From NCBI RefSeq assembly GCF_052118625.1, contig NZ_JBQKGW010000001.1, positions 186,001 through 250,000 on the forward strand: a stretch of DNA of 64,000 nt. Reading direction: 5' to 3'. The notes below the pieces were generated by a model. That model searched no databases. It was not told the origin of the DNA and was given only the letters and a program-made list of their open reading frames with translations. Numbering within the stretch: position 1 is the stretch's first letter; the number at the start of each line of letters is the position of its first letter. Both the position numbers and the translations under genes were made by a program. Below, piece after piece: positions 8,909 through 16,054 of the stretch. This DNA comes from Porcincola sp945869225. GTDB lineage: Bacteria > Bacillota > Clostridia > Lachnospirales > Lachnospiraceae.

Positions 8909-10069
8909 TCACGCACCCACGTACACCCTCGGCACACGTTTTGAGATGTCGCAGACAAGCTCATACGGGAACCTGCCGGACAGTCTCCCGAGTTCATCGG
9001 CCGTCACCGCATCCTCACCGTCCTGTCCGAGGAGCGTTACCCTGTCGAACTCCTCCGCCTCGATGTCGGTCACATCCACCATGAACTGGTCCATACAGAC
9101 CCGTCCGACAATGGGCGCACGCTTGCCGCGGATCAGAACGCTGCCCCTGTTCGAAAGGCTTCTCGGATATCCGTCTCCGTACCCGACCGGAATGGTCGCG
9201 ATCCGGCTTTCCCGCTCCGTCACAAATGTTCCCCCATAGCTGATGGAAGTTCCGGCAGGAACTTTCTTGATGTAGCAGATGTGGCTGATGAGCGACATCG
9301 CTGGCTTCATCGGCATCAGGCTTCTGTCAACTTCGTCGGACGGATAGATGCCATAGATGGTGATCCCGGCGCGGACCGCGTCCAGGTGTGTCCCTGGAAG
9401 TTCCATGATCGATGCACTGTTGGCAGCATGGCGCAGCGGGATGCTGACACCTCTGTCCTTAAGCATCTGCTCAAACCGGCAGTATTTCCGGAACTGCTCC
9501 TGCGTATAATCCTTGTCCCTTTCATCCGCCCGCGCGAAATGAGTGAACAGCCCCTCCACCTTCAGATTCGGAAGCTTCGCAATCTCCGCCGCCTCGTCCG
9601 CATCTCCTTCACAAACCTGGAATCCGATCCGGCCCATCCCCGTATCTACCGCCAGATGAACCGGAAGTGTCATGCCTGCCCTTGAAGCCGCCTCCGAGAG
9701 CTGCCGTGCCATGGACAGCTTGAAGGTTGCCGGCCGGATCTGAAGCCGAACCAGCAGCGCATAATCCTGAGGGAATACAAAGCCAAGACACAGGATCGGC
9801 TTCCTGATCCCGGCGCGGCGAAGCTCCACGGCTTCCTCTGTCGTCGCCACTGCAAAGCCCCAGATAAACGTCTCGGGTTCCATCATCTCTGCGATTCTGA
9901 CCGCACCGTGTCCGTAGGCATCCGTCTTGACAACCGCAATCATCTTCGTGTCATCCCGAAGCCTGCTTCTCATCGCCATAAAATTATCCCGGATGGCGCC
10001 AAGATCAATCTCCGCCTTCACACGAGGGTACCCGCCTCGTTCCGTATCCATATCCATATTAGGTATCAT
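8909..10069 (-). CDS. alr: alanine racemase
   Basis: A PLP enzyme interconverting L- and D-alanine for peptidoglycan. The PLP lysine lies in AVVKTDAYGHG near residue 40, and the catalytic tyrosine from the partner subunit lies in TSISYGGTF near 260. I start at the ATG beginning MIPNMDMD because AGGAGG lies a few bases upstream and this gives 386 residues, the usual size. The open frame continues 47 codons further upstream, but that part is only the tandem repeat at 10130-10230 read as protein. It lies downstream of rex and is probably transcribed from the rex promoter. Confidence 0.94.
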   Translation of the reverse strand: MIPNMDMDTERGGYPRVKAEIDLGAIRDNFMAMRSRLRDDTKMIAVVKTDAYGHGAVRIAEMMEPETFIWGFAVATTEEAVELRRAGIRKPILCLGFVFPQDYALLVRLQIRPATFKLSMARQLSEAASRAGMTLPVHLAVDTGMGRIGFQVCEGDADEAAEIAKLPNLKVEGLFTHFARADERDKDYTQEQFRKYCRFEQMLKDRGVSIPLRHAANSASIMELPGTHLDAVRAGITIYGIYPSDEVDRSLMPMKPAMSLISHICYIKKVPAGTSISYGGTFVTERESRIATIPVGYGDGYPRSLSNRGSVLIRGKRAPIVGRVCMDQFMVDVTDIEAEEFDRVTLLGQDGEDAVTADELGRLSGRFPYELVCDISKRVPRVYVGA

Positions 10070-10129
10070 GCCGATCTCCTCCGACAAATACACATCCCGA
10101 CGATTCTTTCTTTCCCGCCCGAAGCCTTT

Positions 10130-10230
10130 CGGAAAACCTTTCCGGTTTCTCCGCCGGCGATCAGGATTCCGATCTCTTTCCGGAAAACCCTTCCGGTTTC
10201 TCCGCCGCAATCAGGATTCCGATCTCTTTC
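10130..10230 (-). repeat. two-copy tandem repeat (51 + 50 bp) at the rex/alr junction
   Basis: Copy A is 10130-10180 and copy B 10181-10230. They differ by two substitutions and a one-base indel. Copy B contains the last codons and stop of rex, so the 3' end of rex has been duplicated into the spacer before alr. A third copy starts (CGGAAGA at 10231) but is lost within rex. Each copy begins with a small inverted repeat (CGGAAA...TTTCCG). Confidence 0.85.
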
Positions 10231-10879
10231 CGGAAGACTTCTGCCCTCCGGAAGGATGGTTCATCCGGTATCCCAGTTCCATCAGGCTCTCCGATAAATG
10301 AACATCCTGGATGGTGACATCCTCCGGAACCTCCAGGTCCATATGGGAAAAATTCCAGATGCCCTTGACTCCGCCCTCGATCAGAATCGGTGTCACCATG
10401 GCAGCCCCCTCCGACGGCATGGTCAGCGCCGCGATATCCGGCTTGGTCTGCCTGAGAAAAGCAGGCAGCTCATCCATCCCTCTGACCCTGATACCGCCGG
10501 CATTCTCTCCGCGATGGTTCTCCGGTCTGCGGTCAAAGATGCCGATGACCTTGAACCCTCTTTTTTCGAAACGGGCATAGCTTGCGACAGCCATTCCAAT
10601 CCGTCCCGCGCCGACAATAATCATCGTGTAGCCCCTGTCAAGGCCCAGAATTTTTCCGATGCTTTCATAAAGATATTTGACGTTATAGCCGTACCCCTGC
10701 TGGCCAAACCCCCCGAAATGATTCAGATCCTGCCTGATCTGGGATGCTGTAGCGTGCATATGACGGCTCAGATCTGCCGAGGAGACGCGCTCCACGCCCT
10801 CATCCATCAGGATGCCAAGGTACCTGTAGTATTTCGGGAGCCGGCTGATGACGGCCTTCGGGATTTCCTTTTCTTCCAT
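10211..10879 (-). CDS. rex: redox-sensing transcriptional repressor Rex
   Basis: Rex represses fermentation and respiration genes when NAD+ is high and leaves DNA when NADH accumulates. The N-terminal winged helix begins PKAVISRLPKYYRYL. A Rossmann domain (IIVGAGRIGMAVASY near 90) and the family C-terminus follow. I start at MEEKEIP, preceded by GGAGG and giving 222 residues, the normal length. The frame extends 45 codons upstream, but that would cross the promoter. The last codons (KRSES) lie in the tandem repeat, so the C-terminus may be strain-variable. It is cotranscribed with alr. Confidence 0.95.
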   Translation of the reverse strand: MEEKEIPKAVISRLPKYYRYLGILMDEGVERVSSADLSRHMHATASQIRQDLNHFGGFGQQGYGYNVKYLYESIGKILGLDRGYTMIIVGAGRIGMAVASYARFEKRGFKVIGIFDRRPENHRGENAGGIRVRGMDELPAFLRQTKPDIAALTMPSEGAAMVTPILIEGGVKGIWNFSHMDLEVPEDVTIQDVHLSESLMELGYRMNHPSGGQKSSGKRSES

Positions 10880-10949
10880 CGCCGTACAATCCTCCACATG
10901 AATAAAAAACCTGCAGATGATATCGTTTCTCGCAGGCATACTGCTGATT

Positions 10950-10978
10950 ATTATAGGTTTTTCCCGCACATTCGTCAA
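10950..10978 (-). promoter_or_regulatory. promoter for rex-alr
   Basis: Minus-strand TTGACG (10978-10973), 17 bases, consensus TATAAT (10955-10950). The predicted start is near 10943, about 64 bases before the rex ATG. I saw no clear Rex operator around it. Confidence 0.72.
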
Positions 10979-10990
10979 ACACGCCGCTTC

Positions 10991-11019
10991 TTGATTTTTC
11001 AAAGCGCTTCCCATATCAT
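10991..11019 (+). promoter_or_regulatory. promoter for the ABC-F gene
   Basis: Plus-strand TTGATT (10991-10996), 17 bases, TATCAT (11014-11019). It is back to back with the rex promoter and about 40 bases from the ABC-F ATG. Confidence 0.5.
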
Positions 11020-11064
11020 GATGAACGTGTCATCACGATTATTATCCAGAGGAAAAAGTGAATC

Positions 11065-13029
11065 ATGATTCTATCCTGTCACAATATTTCAAAAGCTTTC
11101 GGGACTGACGTTGTCCTGAAGAACGTATCCTTTCATATTGAAGAGCATGAGAAGGCTGCCATCGTCGGGATCAATGGAGCCGGCAAGTCTACCCTTCTGA
11201 AAATCATCATCGGAGAGCTTGCGCCCGACAGCGGGGAAGTCACGGTTTCCCGAGGCCGTACGCTGGGATATCTTGCCCAGATCAACACACTCTCCGGTCA
11301 CCGGACGATCTGGGACGAGACAGCGCAGGTCAAGCAGAACGTCATTGATATGGAAGAAAGCCTCCGGAGCATGGAGCAGCAGATGAGCACGGTTTCCGGG
11401 GAAAGTCTGAATCTTCTGATGGATCAGTACCATAAAACACAGGAGGAATATGAGCGGCTGGGCGGCTACGCCTGGAAAAGCGAGGTCTCCGGGGTTCTGA
11501 AGGGCCTTGGTTTCACAGAAGAAGAATTCGGAAAACCCGCCGACAGTCTTTCCGGCGGACAGAAAACCCGTGTGGCACTCGGCAAGCTGCTCCTTCAGGC
11601 ACCTGACATTCTCCTGCTCGATGAGCCGATCAACCATCTGGATCTCAACTCGATCGAGTGGCTGGAAAACTATCTGCTGAATTATCAGGGCTCCGTGATC
11701 ATTGTGGCCCATGACCGCTATTTTCTGAACAAAGTTGTGACAAAGGTCGTGGAAATCGATAACGGAACCTGCATGACATTTACCGGAAACTACTCTGCAT
11801 ACGCAGAGAAAAAAAGACAGCTGCGGGAGACACAGCTGAAAAGCTGGATGAACCAGCAGGCTGAAATCCGCCATCAGGAAGCTGTCATCGAGAAGCTGAA
11901 AAGTTTCAACAGAGAAAAGTCCATCAAGCGCGCGGAGAGCCGTGAAAAGACGCTGGATAAAATCGAGCGGATCGACAAGCCTGCCGAGGCCGACGCCCGC
12001 ATGCACCTCCAGCTGACGCCCCGTATTCTCTCCGGCAATGATGTCCTGACAGTTGAACACTTGAAAAAAGGCTTTGAGTACCCGCTCTTCACAGATCTGA
12101 ACCTTGAAATCAGGCGCGGCGAACGAGTCTGTATGATCGGAAACAACGGAACAGGAAAGTCCACCTTTCTGAAACTGATCATCGGCAGCCTGAAGCCGGA
12201 CGAGGGAACCATCCGGCTCGGTACCCGTGTTCACATCGGCTATTACGATCAGGAACACCAGACACTGCATCCGGACAAGACACTGTTTTCAGAGCTTCAG
12301 GATGCTTACCCCACACTGGACAACACGACCATCCGAAACACCCTCGCCTCTTTTCTCTTCACCGGAGATGATGTATTCAAGCGTGTGTCAGACCTGTCCG
12401 GCGGCGAACGGGGACGGCTGTCCCTCGCGAAGCTGATGCTCTCGGAGTCCAACTTTCTGATTCTCGATGAGCCGACAAACCATCTGGACATTCTCTCGAA
12501 GGAGATTCTCGAGGACGCCCTGAAATCTTACAGTGGTACGGTTCTCTGTGTCTCACATGACCGTTATTTTATCAACCAGGTTGCGACCCGCATCATCGAG
12601 CTGACAAACCGCGTCATCGTGAGCTATTTCGGCAACTACGATTACTATCTTGAAAAGAAGGATGAACTGACAGCGAAATTTGCTCCCGCAAATGAGCAGA
12701 CCATCCACTCCGCTTCCGGCGGACAGATCGCTTCCGGGAATGCCTCTCACCTTTCCATGCAGCACGTATCCGGCAGCGACGCAGGCGCAGAGAACTGGAA
12801 GCGCCAGAAGGAGCTTCAGGCCGAAGCCCGGAAAAAAGAAAGCCGGCTGAAAAAGCTGGAGGCGGAGATCTCCGGTCTGGAAGCGCGCAGCAACGAGATC
12901 GACGAGGAGATGTCCCGGGAAGAAGTCTTCACGGATGTCGGAAAAGTGACAAGCCTCTCCAGGGAAAAAGCAGCACTCACCACACAGCTGGAAGCGCTCT
13001 ACGATGAATGGTCTAAGCTGGCCGAGTAA
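11065..13029 (+). CDS. ABC-F family ribosome-associated ATPase (YdiF-like)
   Basis: A 654-residue soluble protein with two ATP-binding cassettes and no membrane domain. The first has Walker A GINGAGKST (about 36), signature LSGGQKTRVAL and Walker B DEPINHLD. The usual Thr after DEP is Ile in this copy. A charged interdomain linker (about 240-310) follows. The second has GNNGTGKST, LSGGERGRLSL and DEPTNHLD. A Lys/Glu-rich C-terminal coiled coil (about 580-650) completes it. ABC-F proteins bind the ribosomal E site and relieve stalling, and some confer antibiotic resistance. The architecture matches housekeeping YdiF/Uup-like members more than resistance types, but this is inference. It is monocistronic. 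Confidence 0.92.
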   Translation: MILSCHNISKAFGTDVVLKNVSFHIEEHEKAAIVGINGAGKSTLLKIIIGELAPDSGEVTVSRGRTLGYLAQINTLSGHRTIWDETAQVKQNVIDMEESLRSMEQQMSTVSGESLNLLMDQYHKTQEEYERLGGYAWKSEVSGVLKGLGFTEEEFGKPADSLSGGQKTRVALGKLLLQAPDILLLDEPINHLDLNSIEWLENYLLNYQGSVIIVAHDRYFLNKVVTKVVEIDNGTCMTFTGNYSAYAEKKRQLRETQLKSWMNQQAEIRHQEAVIEKLKSFNREKSIKRAESREKTLDKIERIDKPAEADARMHLQLTPRILSGNDVLTVEHLKKGFEYPLFTDLNLEIRRGERVCMIGNNGTGKSTFLKLIIGSLKPDEGTIRLGTRVHIGYYDQEHQTLHPDKTLFSELQDAYPTLDNTTIRNTLASFLFTGDDVFKRVSDLSGGERGRLSLAKLMLSESNFLILDEPTNHLDILSKEILEDALKSYSGTVLCVSHDRYFINQVATRIIELTNRVIVSYFGNYDYYLEKKDELTAKFAPANEQTIHSASGGQIASGNASHLSMQHVSGSDAGAENWKRQKELQAEARKKESRLKKLEAEISGLEARSNEIDEEMSREEVFTDVGKVTSLSREKAALTTQLEALYDEWSKLAE

Positions 13030-13087
13030 GCACAGCCTTCAAGCAGACAGAAACCAGAATCAGATTGACATGTAAATGACGTGTCCG

Positions 13088-13117
13088 GAAGGGCAGCGGG
13101 TGTCTCCGCTGCCCTTC
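13088..13117 (+). terminator. probable terminator after the ABC-F gene
   Basis: A perfect 12-bp stem, GAAGGGCAGCGG paired with CCGCTGCCCTTC, with a six-base loop. It is followed by ATTTAT, so the U-tract is weak. It lies 58 bases past the stop codon. Confidence 0.55.
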
Positions 13118-13121
13118 ATTT

Positions 13122-13345
13122 ATGTAACATTTTCTCTGAGACCCCTCGGAATCATCTCCATCGGCATTCCATTCTCTCTCACTTTTCAACATATCCCCAC
13201 AGATATCCACTTATCCACATTTTCGGCCTTTTTATGGTATCCACACTCATTTGTGCATATTATGCATGTTTATGCATTGTATGCATATTCAATTATTTCA
13301 TGTAACATTTGTTTTAGTGAATCAAATATGTGTGCATGTAACATT
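13122..13345. repeat. short dispersed repeats ATGTAACATT (x3) and phased TGCAT (x5)
   Basis: ATGTAACATT, a near-palindrome, occurs at 13122-13131, 13300-13309 and 13336-13345. TGCAT occurs at 13254, 13263, 13273 and 13282 (spacing 9-10 bp, one helical turn) and again at 13333. The stretch 13130-13460 is clearly more AT-rich than its neighbours and has no convincing gene. The repeats look like protein-binding sites; the protein is unknown. Confidence 0.6.
13191..13245 (+). promoter_or_regulatory. cluster of DnaA-box-like sites
   Basis: A perfect DnaA box TTATCCACA is at 13211-13219. Near matches are ATATCCCCACA (13191-13201), ATATCCACT (13203-13211, abutting the perfect box) and GTATCCACA (13237-13245), all in one orientation. 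Another ATATCCACT is at 13424-13432 in the purC promoter region. The gene-free, AT-rich setting fits a DnaA-binding regulatory or titration cluster. There is no dnaA or dnaN nearby, so this is not evidently oriC. Confidence 0.55.
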
Positions 13346-13433
13346 CATACCGGCTGGCTGCTGCTCTTCTTCCGCGCAGAATTCCTTCCGAACGTTTCTG
13401 CGAATTTTTCAATATACAAGGGCATATCCACTG

Positions 13434-13442
13434 TGCTAGAAT
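13434..13442 (+). promoter_or_regulatory. extended -10 promoter for purC
   Basis: TGCTAGAAT forms an extended -10 about 48 bases before the purC start. No good -35 is visible. A TTCCGAACGTT at 13386-13396 partly resembles half of a PurR box, but no paired half-site is evident. The AAAGGA ribosome-binding site is at about 13476. Confidence 0.35.
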
Positions 13443-13489
13443 TGGTCAGGCGATAAGTTTTGTTCAACAGTTGGGAAAGGACAGTCAGC

Positions 13490-14374
13490 ATGAAGGAGTA
13501 CAAGCCATTCAAGTCTGGAAAAGTCAGAGAAGTCTATGACATCGGAGACAGCCTGATCATGGTCGCAACAGACCGGATCTCAGCATTTGATCACATCCTG
13601 AAGAACCGGATCACGGACAAGGGTGCGATCCTGACACAGATGTCTTCTTTCTGGTTTGAGTACACGAAGGATGTCATCCGGAACCACATGATCACGACGG
13701 ACAACGAAAGAATGCCGGAATTCTTCCGCCAAGAGCAGTTTACCGGCAACAGTATGAAGGTTCGGAAGCTGACCATGCTCCCGCTTGAATGCATCGTCAG
13801 AGGCTACATCACCGGAAGCGGCTGGGCTTCCTATCAGAAGACCGGAACGGTCTGCGGCATCCGGCTCCCTGAGGGCCTGGTCGAGAGCCAGAAGCTGCCT
13901 GAGCCGATCTACACCCCTTCCACAAAAGCAGATCTGGGCGATCACGATGAGAACATCTCTTATGAACAGTCGATTGATGTGCTGGAAAAGAAGTTCCCCG
14001 GTCACGGGAAAGAATATGCGACCGCGCTGCGTGACAAGACGATCGAACTGTACACCAAATGTGCCGACTATGCCAGCAGCCGCGGCATCATCATTGCGGA
14101 CACCAAGTTCGAGTTCGGCCTTGATGAGAATGGAGAAATCGTCCTTGGAGATGAGATGCTGACCCCGGATTCCTCCAGATTCTGGCCGGCAGACGGCTAT
14201 CAGGCCGGACACAGTCAGCCTTCCTACGACAAGCAGTTTGTCCGTGACTGGCTGAAAGCCAACCCGGACAGCGATTACGAGCTTCCCCAGGAAGTCATCG
14301 ACCGTACCATTGAGAAGTATAAGGAAGCTTATCTTCTGCTGACAGGGAAGGAATTTACCCGCACCGGAAGGTAA
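13490..14374 (+). CDS. purC: SAICAR synthetase (PurC)
   Basis: This enzyme ligates aspartate to CAIR with ATP to give SAICAR, a middle step of de novo purine synthesis. Motifs include the start KSGKVREVYDIGD, TDRISAFDHIL, VRGYITGSGW near 110 and DTKFEFGLD near 205. I start at MKEYKPF (294 residues), ten codons inside the open frame, because a purine-rich site precedes it. The length fits the longer PurC class. It stands alone, away from other pur genes, behind the DnaA-box region. Confidence 0.95.
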   Translation: MKEYKPFKSGKVREVYDIGDSLIMVATDRISAFDHILKNRITDKGAILTQMSSFWFEYTKDVIRNHMITTDNERMPEFFRQEQFTGNSMKVRKLTMLPLECIVRGYITGSGWASYQKTGTVCGIRLPEGLVESQKLPEPIYTPSTKADLGDHDENISYEQSIDVLEKKFPGHGKEYATALRDKTIELYTKCADYASSRGIIIADTKFEFGLDENGEIVLGDEMLTPDSSRFWPADGYQAGHSQPSYDKQFVRDWLKANPDSDYELPQEVIDRTIEKYKEAYLLLTGKEFTRTGR

Positions 14375-14380
14375 CTGCAG

Positions 14381-14415
14381 AAAGAGAGCCGGGGATTTCC
14401 CCCGGCTCTCTTTTT
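14381..14415. terminator. bidirectional terminator between purC and the ABC exporter
   Basis: The stem GAGAGCCGGGG/CCCCCGGCTCTC has a short ATTT loop, with TTTTT on the plus side and a short T-run on the minus side. It lies between two convergent genes. Confidence 0.85.
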
Positions 14416-14416
14416 C

Positions 14417-16054
14417 TTACAGCTGCACAACTTTCCCGCCTGGCAGCCCTTCCGTCTTTCTATGCGAGATGATCAGAACAATACGGTTCTCTCCGGCCTG
14501 GACCAGGGCGTCATCGATTCGTTTCTCTGTGACAGAGTCGAGGCCTGCGGTGCTTTCATCAAAAATCAGGATATTCGGACGCGGCGCGATGGCGCGCGCA
14601 ATCTGAAGCAACATTCTCTGCCCCTGGGAAAGACCTGCCTGACTCATGTCCGTATCAAGCCCATCCGGCAGCGCCAGGAGCTCATCGATCAGTCCGACTT
14701 TCCCGATCGCCTCCAGCGCCATATCCTCTGTAACGCGTTCATCTCCCATCGTCACCTGCATCAGAACGCTTCCCGGTATCTCGACAAAGTCCTGCTGCAC
14801 ATAGCCGAAGATCATTCGTTTCTGCGCGTCCGCGATCTCCCTGGTATCGATGCCCCCGATCATCACCCTGCCCTGCGCAGGAGAGAACAAGCCCGTCAGG
14901 AGGCCGACAAGCGTTGTCTTCCCGGCACCAGTCCGCCCGGTGACCGTGACCCGGTCTCCCCGTCTCATCGTGAGACAGAAATCGTGAAACAGAGTCGGTC
15001 CGCCTCTGTAGGCAAATGAGACATGGTCAAACCGGACTTCTCCCTCCAGTTCTTCCGCGTCAAGCATCCGCGTGCGCTCTTCCTCCTGTTCCTGGTCCAG
15101 AAACAGATCGATTCTTCTGATTCCTGAGATTCCTCTCTGAATGTTCTGAAACTCCATCCCCAGCGTATTGATCGGGTCGAACAGTCTGGCGATCAGATCA
15201 ATGGAGGCTGCTGCCACACCAGCCGAAATCGTGACAAGGTGAAGATGCTGTGACTCCATCGCAGCGATCAGGGCGATGGCAGCTGCCCGGATGACCTGAA
15301 CCATCGGCGAGTAGGAAGCATCCAGAAGATAGATCGACGCATTCGTCCTGTAGTTATCCTCCAGCTCCAGGTGATAAATTCGCTGCATCCAGGCTTCTCT
15401 GTGGTACACCTTGATCGTCTGGGCTTTATCAATGGAATCCGTCAGCACTGTGTTCATCTGTCCCATCTGGGCCAGATTTTTTTCCTGCGCGCCAAGGGTC
15501 AGCCTCTGAAACAGCCTGGTCAGAAAGAAGACCGCCGGCACCAGCGCAGCGACAAGGAGTGCCATTTTCCACGAGAACAGCAGAATGGACAGAATGATTC
15601 CGATGATTTTCAGCAGATCGGTCACCATCGATGCAATTCCGTCAGAGACAAGCGACCCAACGCTCTCGACATCGTTCACAAAGCGGCCGGTAATTTCACC
15701 CTCACTTTCATGTGTCAGTTTTTCAAGCGGCAGCCTGTTCAGCTTTTCCATCAGATCGGTCCGGATTCTGTGAATATACTTCTCCCCGATCACCGTCAGC
15801 ATGACGCCTTTTCCAAACTCTGAGGCCGCACCAAGCACAGAGGCTGCAACATAGAGAACGGCAAGCCCGAACAGCCCCTGCCGTCTGCCGGAGATCAGAT
15901 TGTCATCCACCACATGCCTGAGTATCTGCGGCGGAATCAGCGCCAGGATGACAGATGCAGTCATGCAGACGGCCAGAAAAACTGCCTTTCCCTTGTTCTT
16001 CCGGATGACAGACCCGATCTCTTCCCATACGCGGGAATGCTTTCCTCTCCTCAT
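14417..16054 (-). CDS. ABC exporter subunit B (fused membrane + ATPase)
   Basis: A 545-residue half-transporter. An N-terminal six-span membrane domain (about 15-310) is followed by an ATPase with Walker A TGRTGAGKTTL near 370, a Q-loop (YVQQDF), signature LSQGQRMLLQIARA and Walker B ILIFDESTAGLD. The ATG overlaps the upstream subunit's stop (ATGA) and has GGGGG upstream; an ATG 11 codons earlier is less likely. Signature LSQGQ instead of LSGGQ, next to a canonical partner, suggests a heterodimer with unequal sites. The substrate is unknown (drug, lipid or peptide). Confidence 0.88.
   Translation of the reverse strand: MRRGKHSRVWEEIGSVIRKNKGKAVFLAVCMTASVILALIPPQILRHVVDDNLISGRRQGLFGLAVLYVAASVLGAASEFGKGVMLTVIGEKYIHRIRTDLMEKLNRLPLEKLTHESEGEITGRFVNDVESVGSLVSDGIASMVTDLLKIIGIILSILLFSWKMALLVAALVPAVFFLTRLFQRLTLGAQEKNLAQMGQMNTVLTDSIDKAQTIKVYHREAWMQRIYHLELEDNYRTNASIYLLDASYSPMVQVIRAAAIALIAAMESQHLHLVTISAGVAAASIDLIARLFDPINTLGMEFQNIQRGISGIRRIDLFLDQEQEEERTRMLDAEELEGEVRFDHVSFAYRGGPTLFHDFCLTMRRGDRVTVTGRTGAGKTTLVGLLTGLFSPAQGRVMIGGIDTREIADAQKRMIFGYVQQDFVEIPGSVLMQVTMGDERVTEDMALEAIGKVGLIDELLALPDGLDTDMSQAGLSQGQRMLLQIARAIAPRPNILIFDESTAGLDSVTEKRIDDALVQAGENRIVLIISHRKTEGLPGGKVVQL

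Noticed and set aside
10070..10210. N-terminal extension of alanine racemase with repeated RRRNRKGFP peptides
   Set aside because: It is the tandem DNA repeat read in frame. A strong ribosome site and normal family length point to the internal ATG at 10069.
11089..12270. Long minus-strand open frame opposite the ABC-F gene
   Set aside because: Shadow of conserved ABC-F codons; no family resemblance and no start signals.
13191..13245. Chromosomal origin oriC
   Set aside because: DnaA boxes are present, but none of the usual neighbours (dnaA, dnaN, recF, gyrB, rpmH) is; a secondary DnaA-binding cluster is the safer reading.
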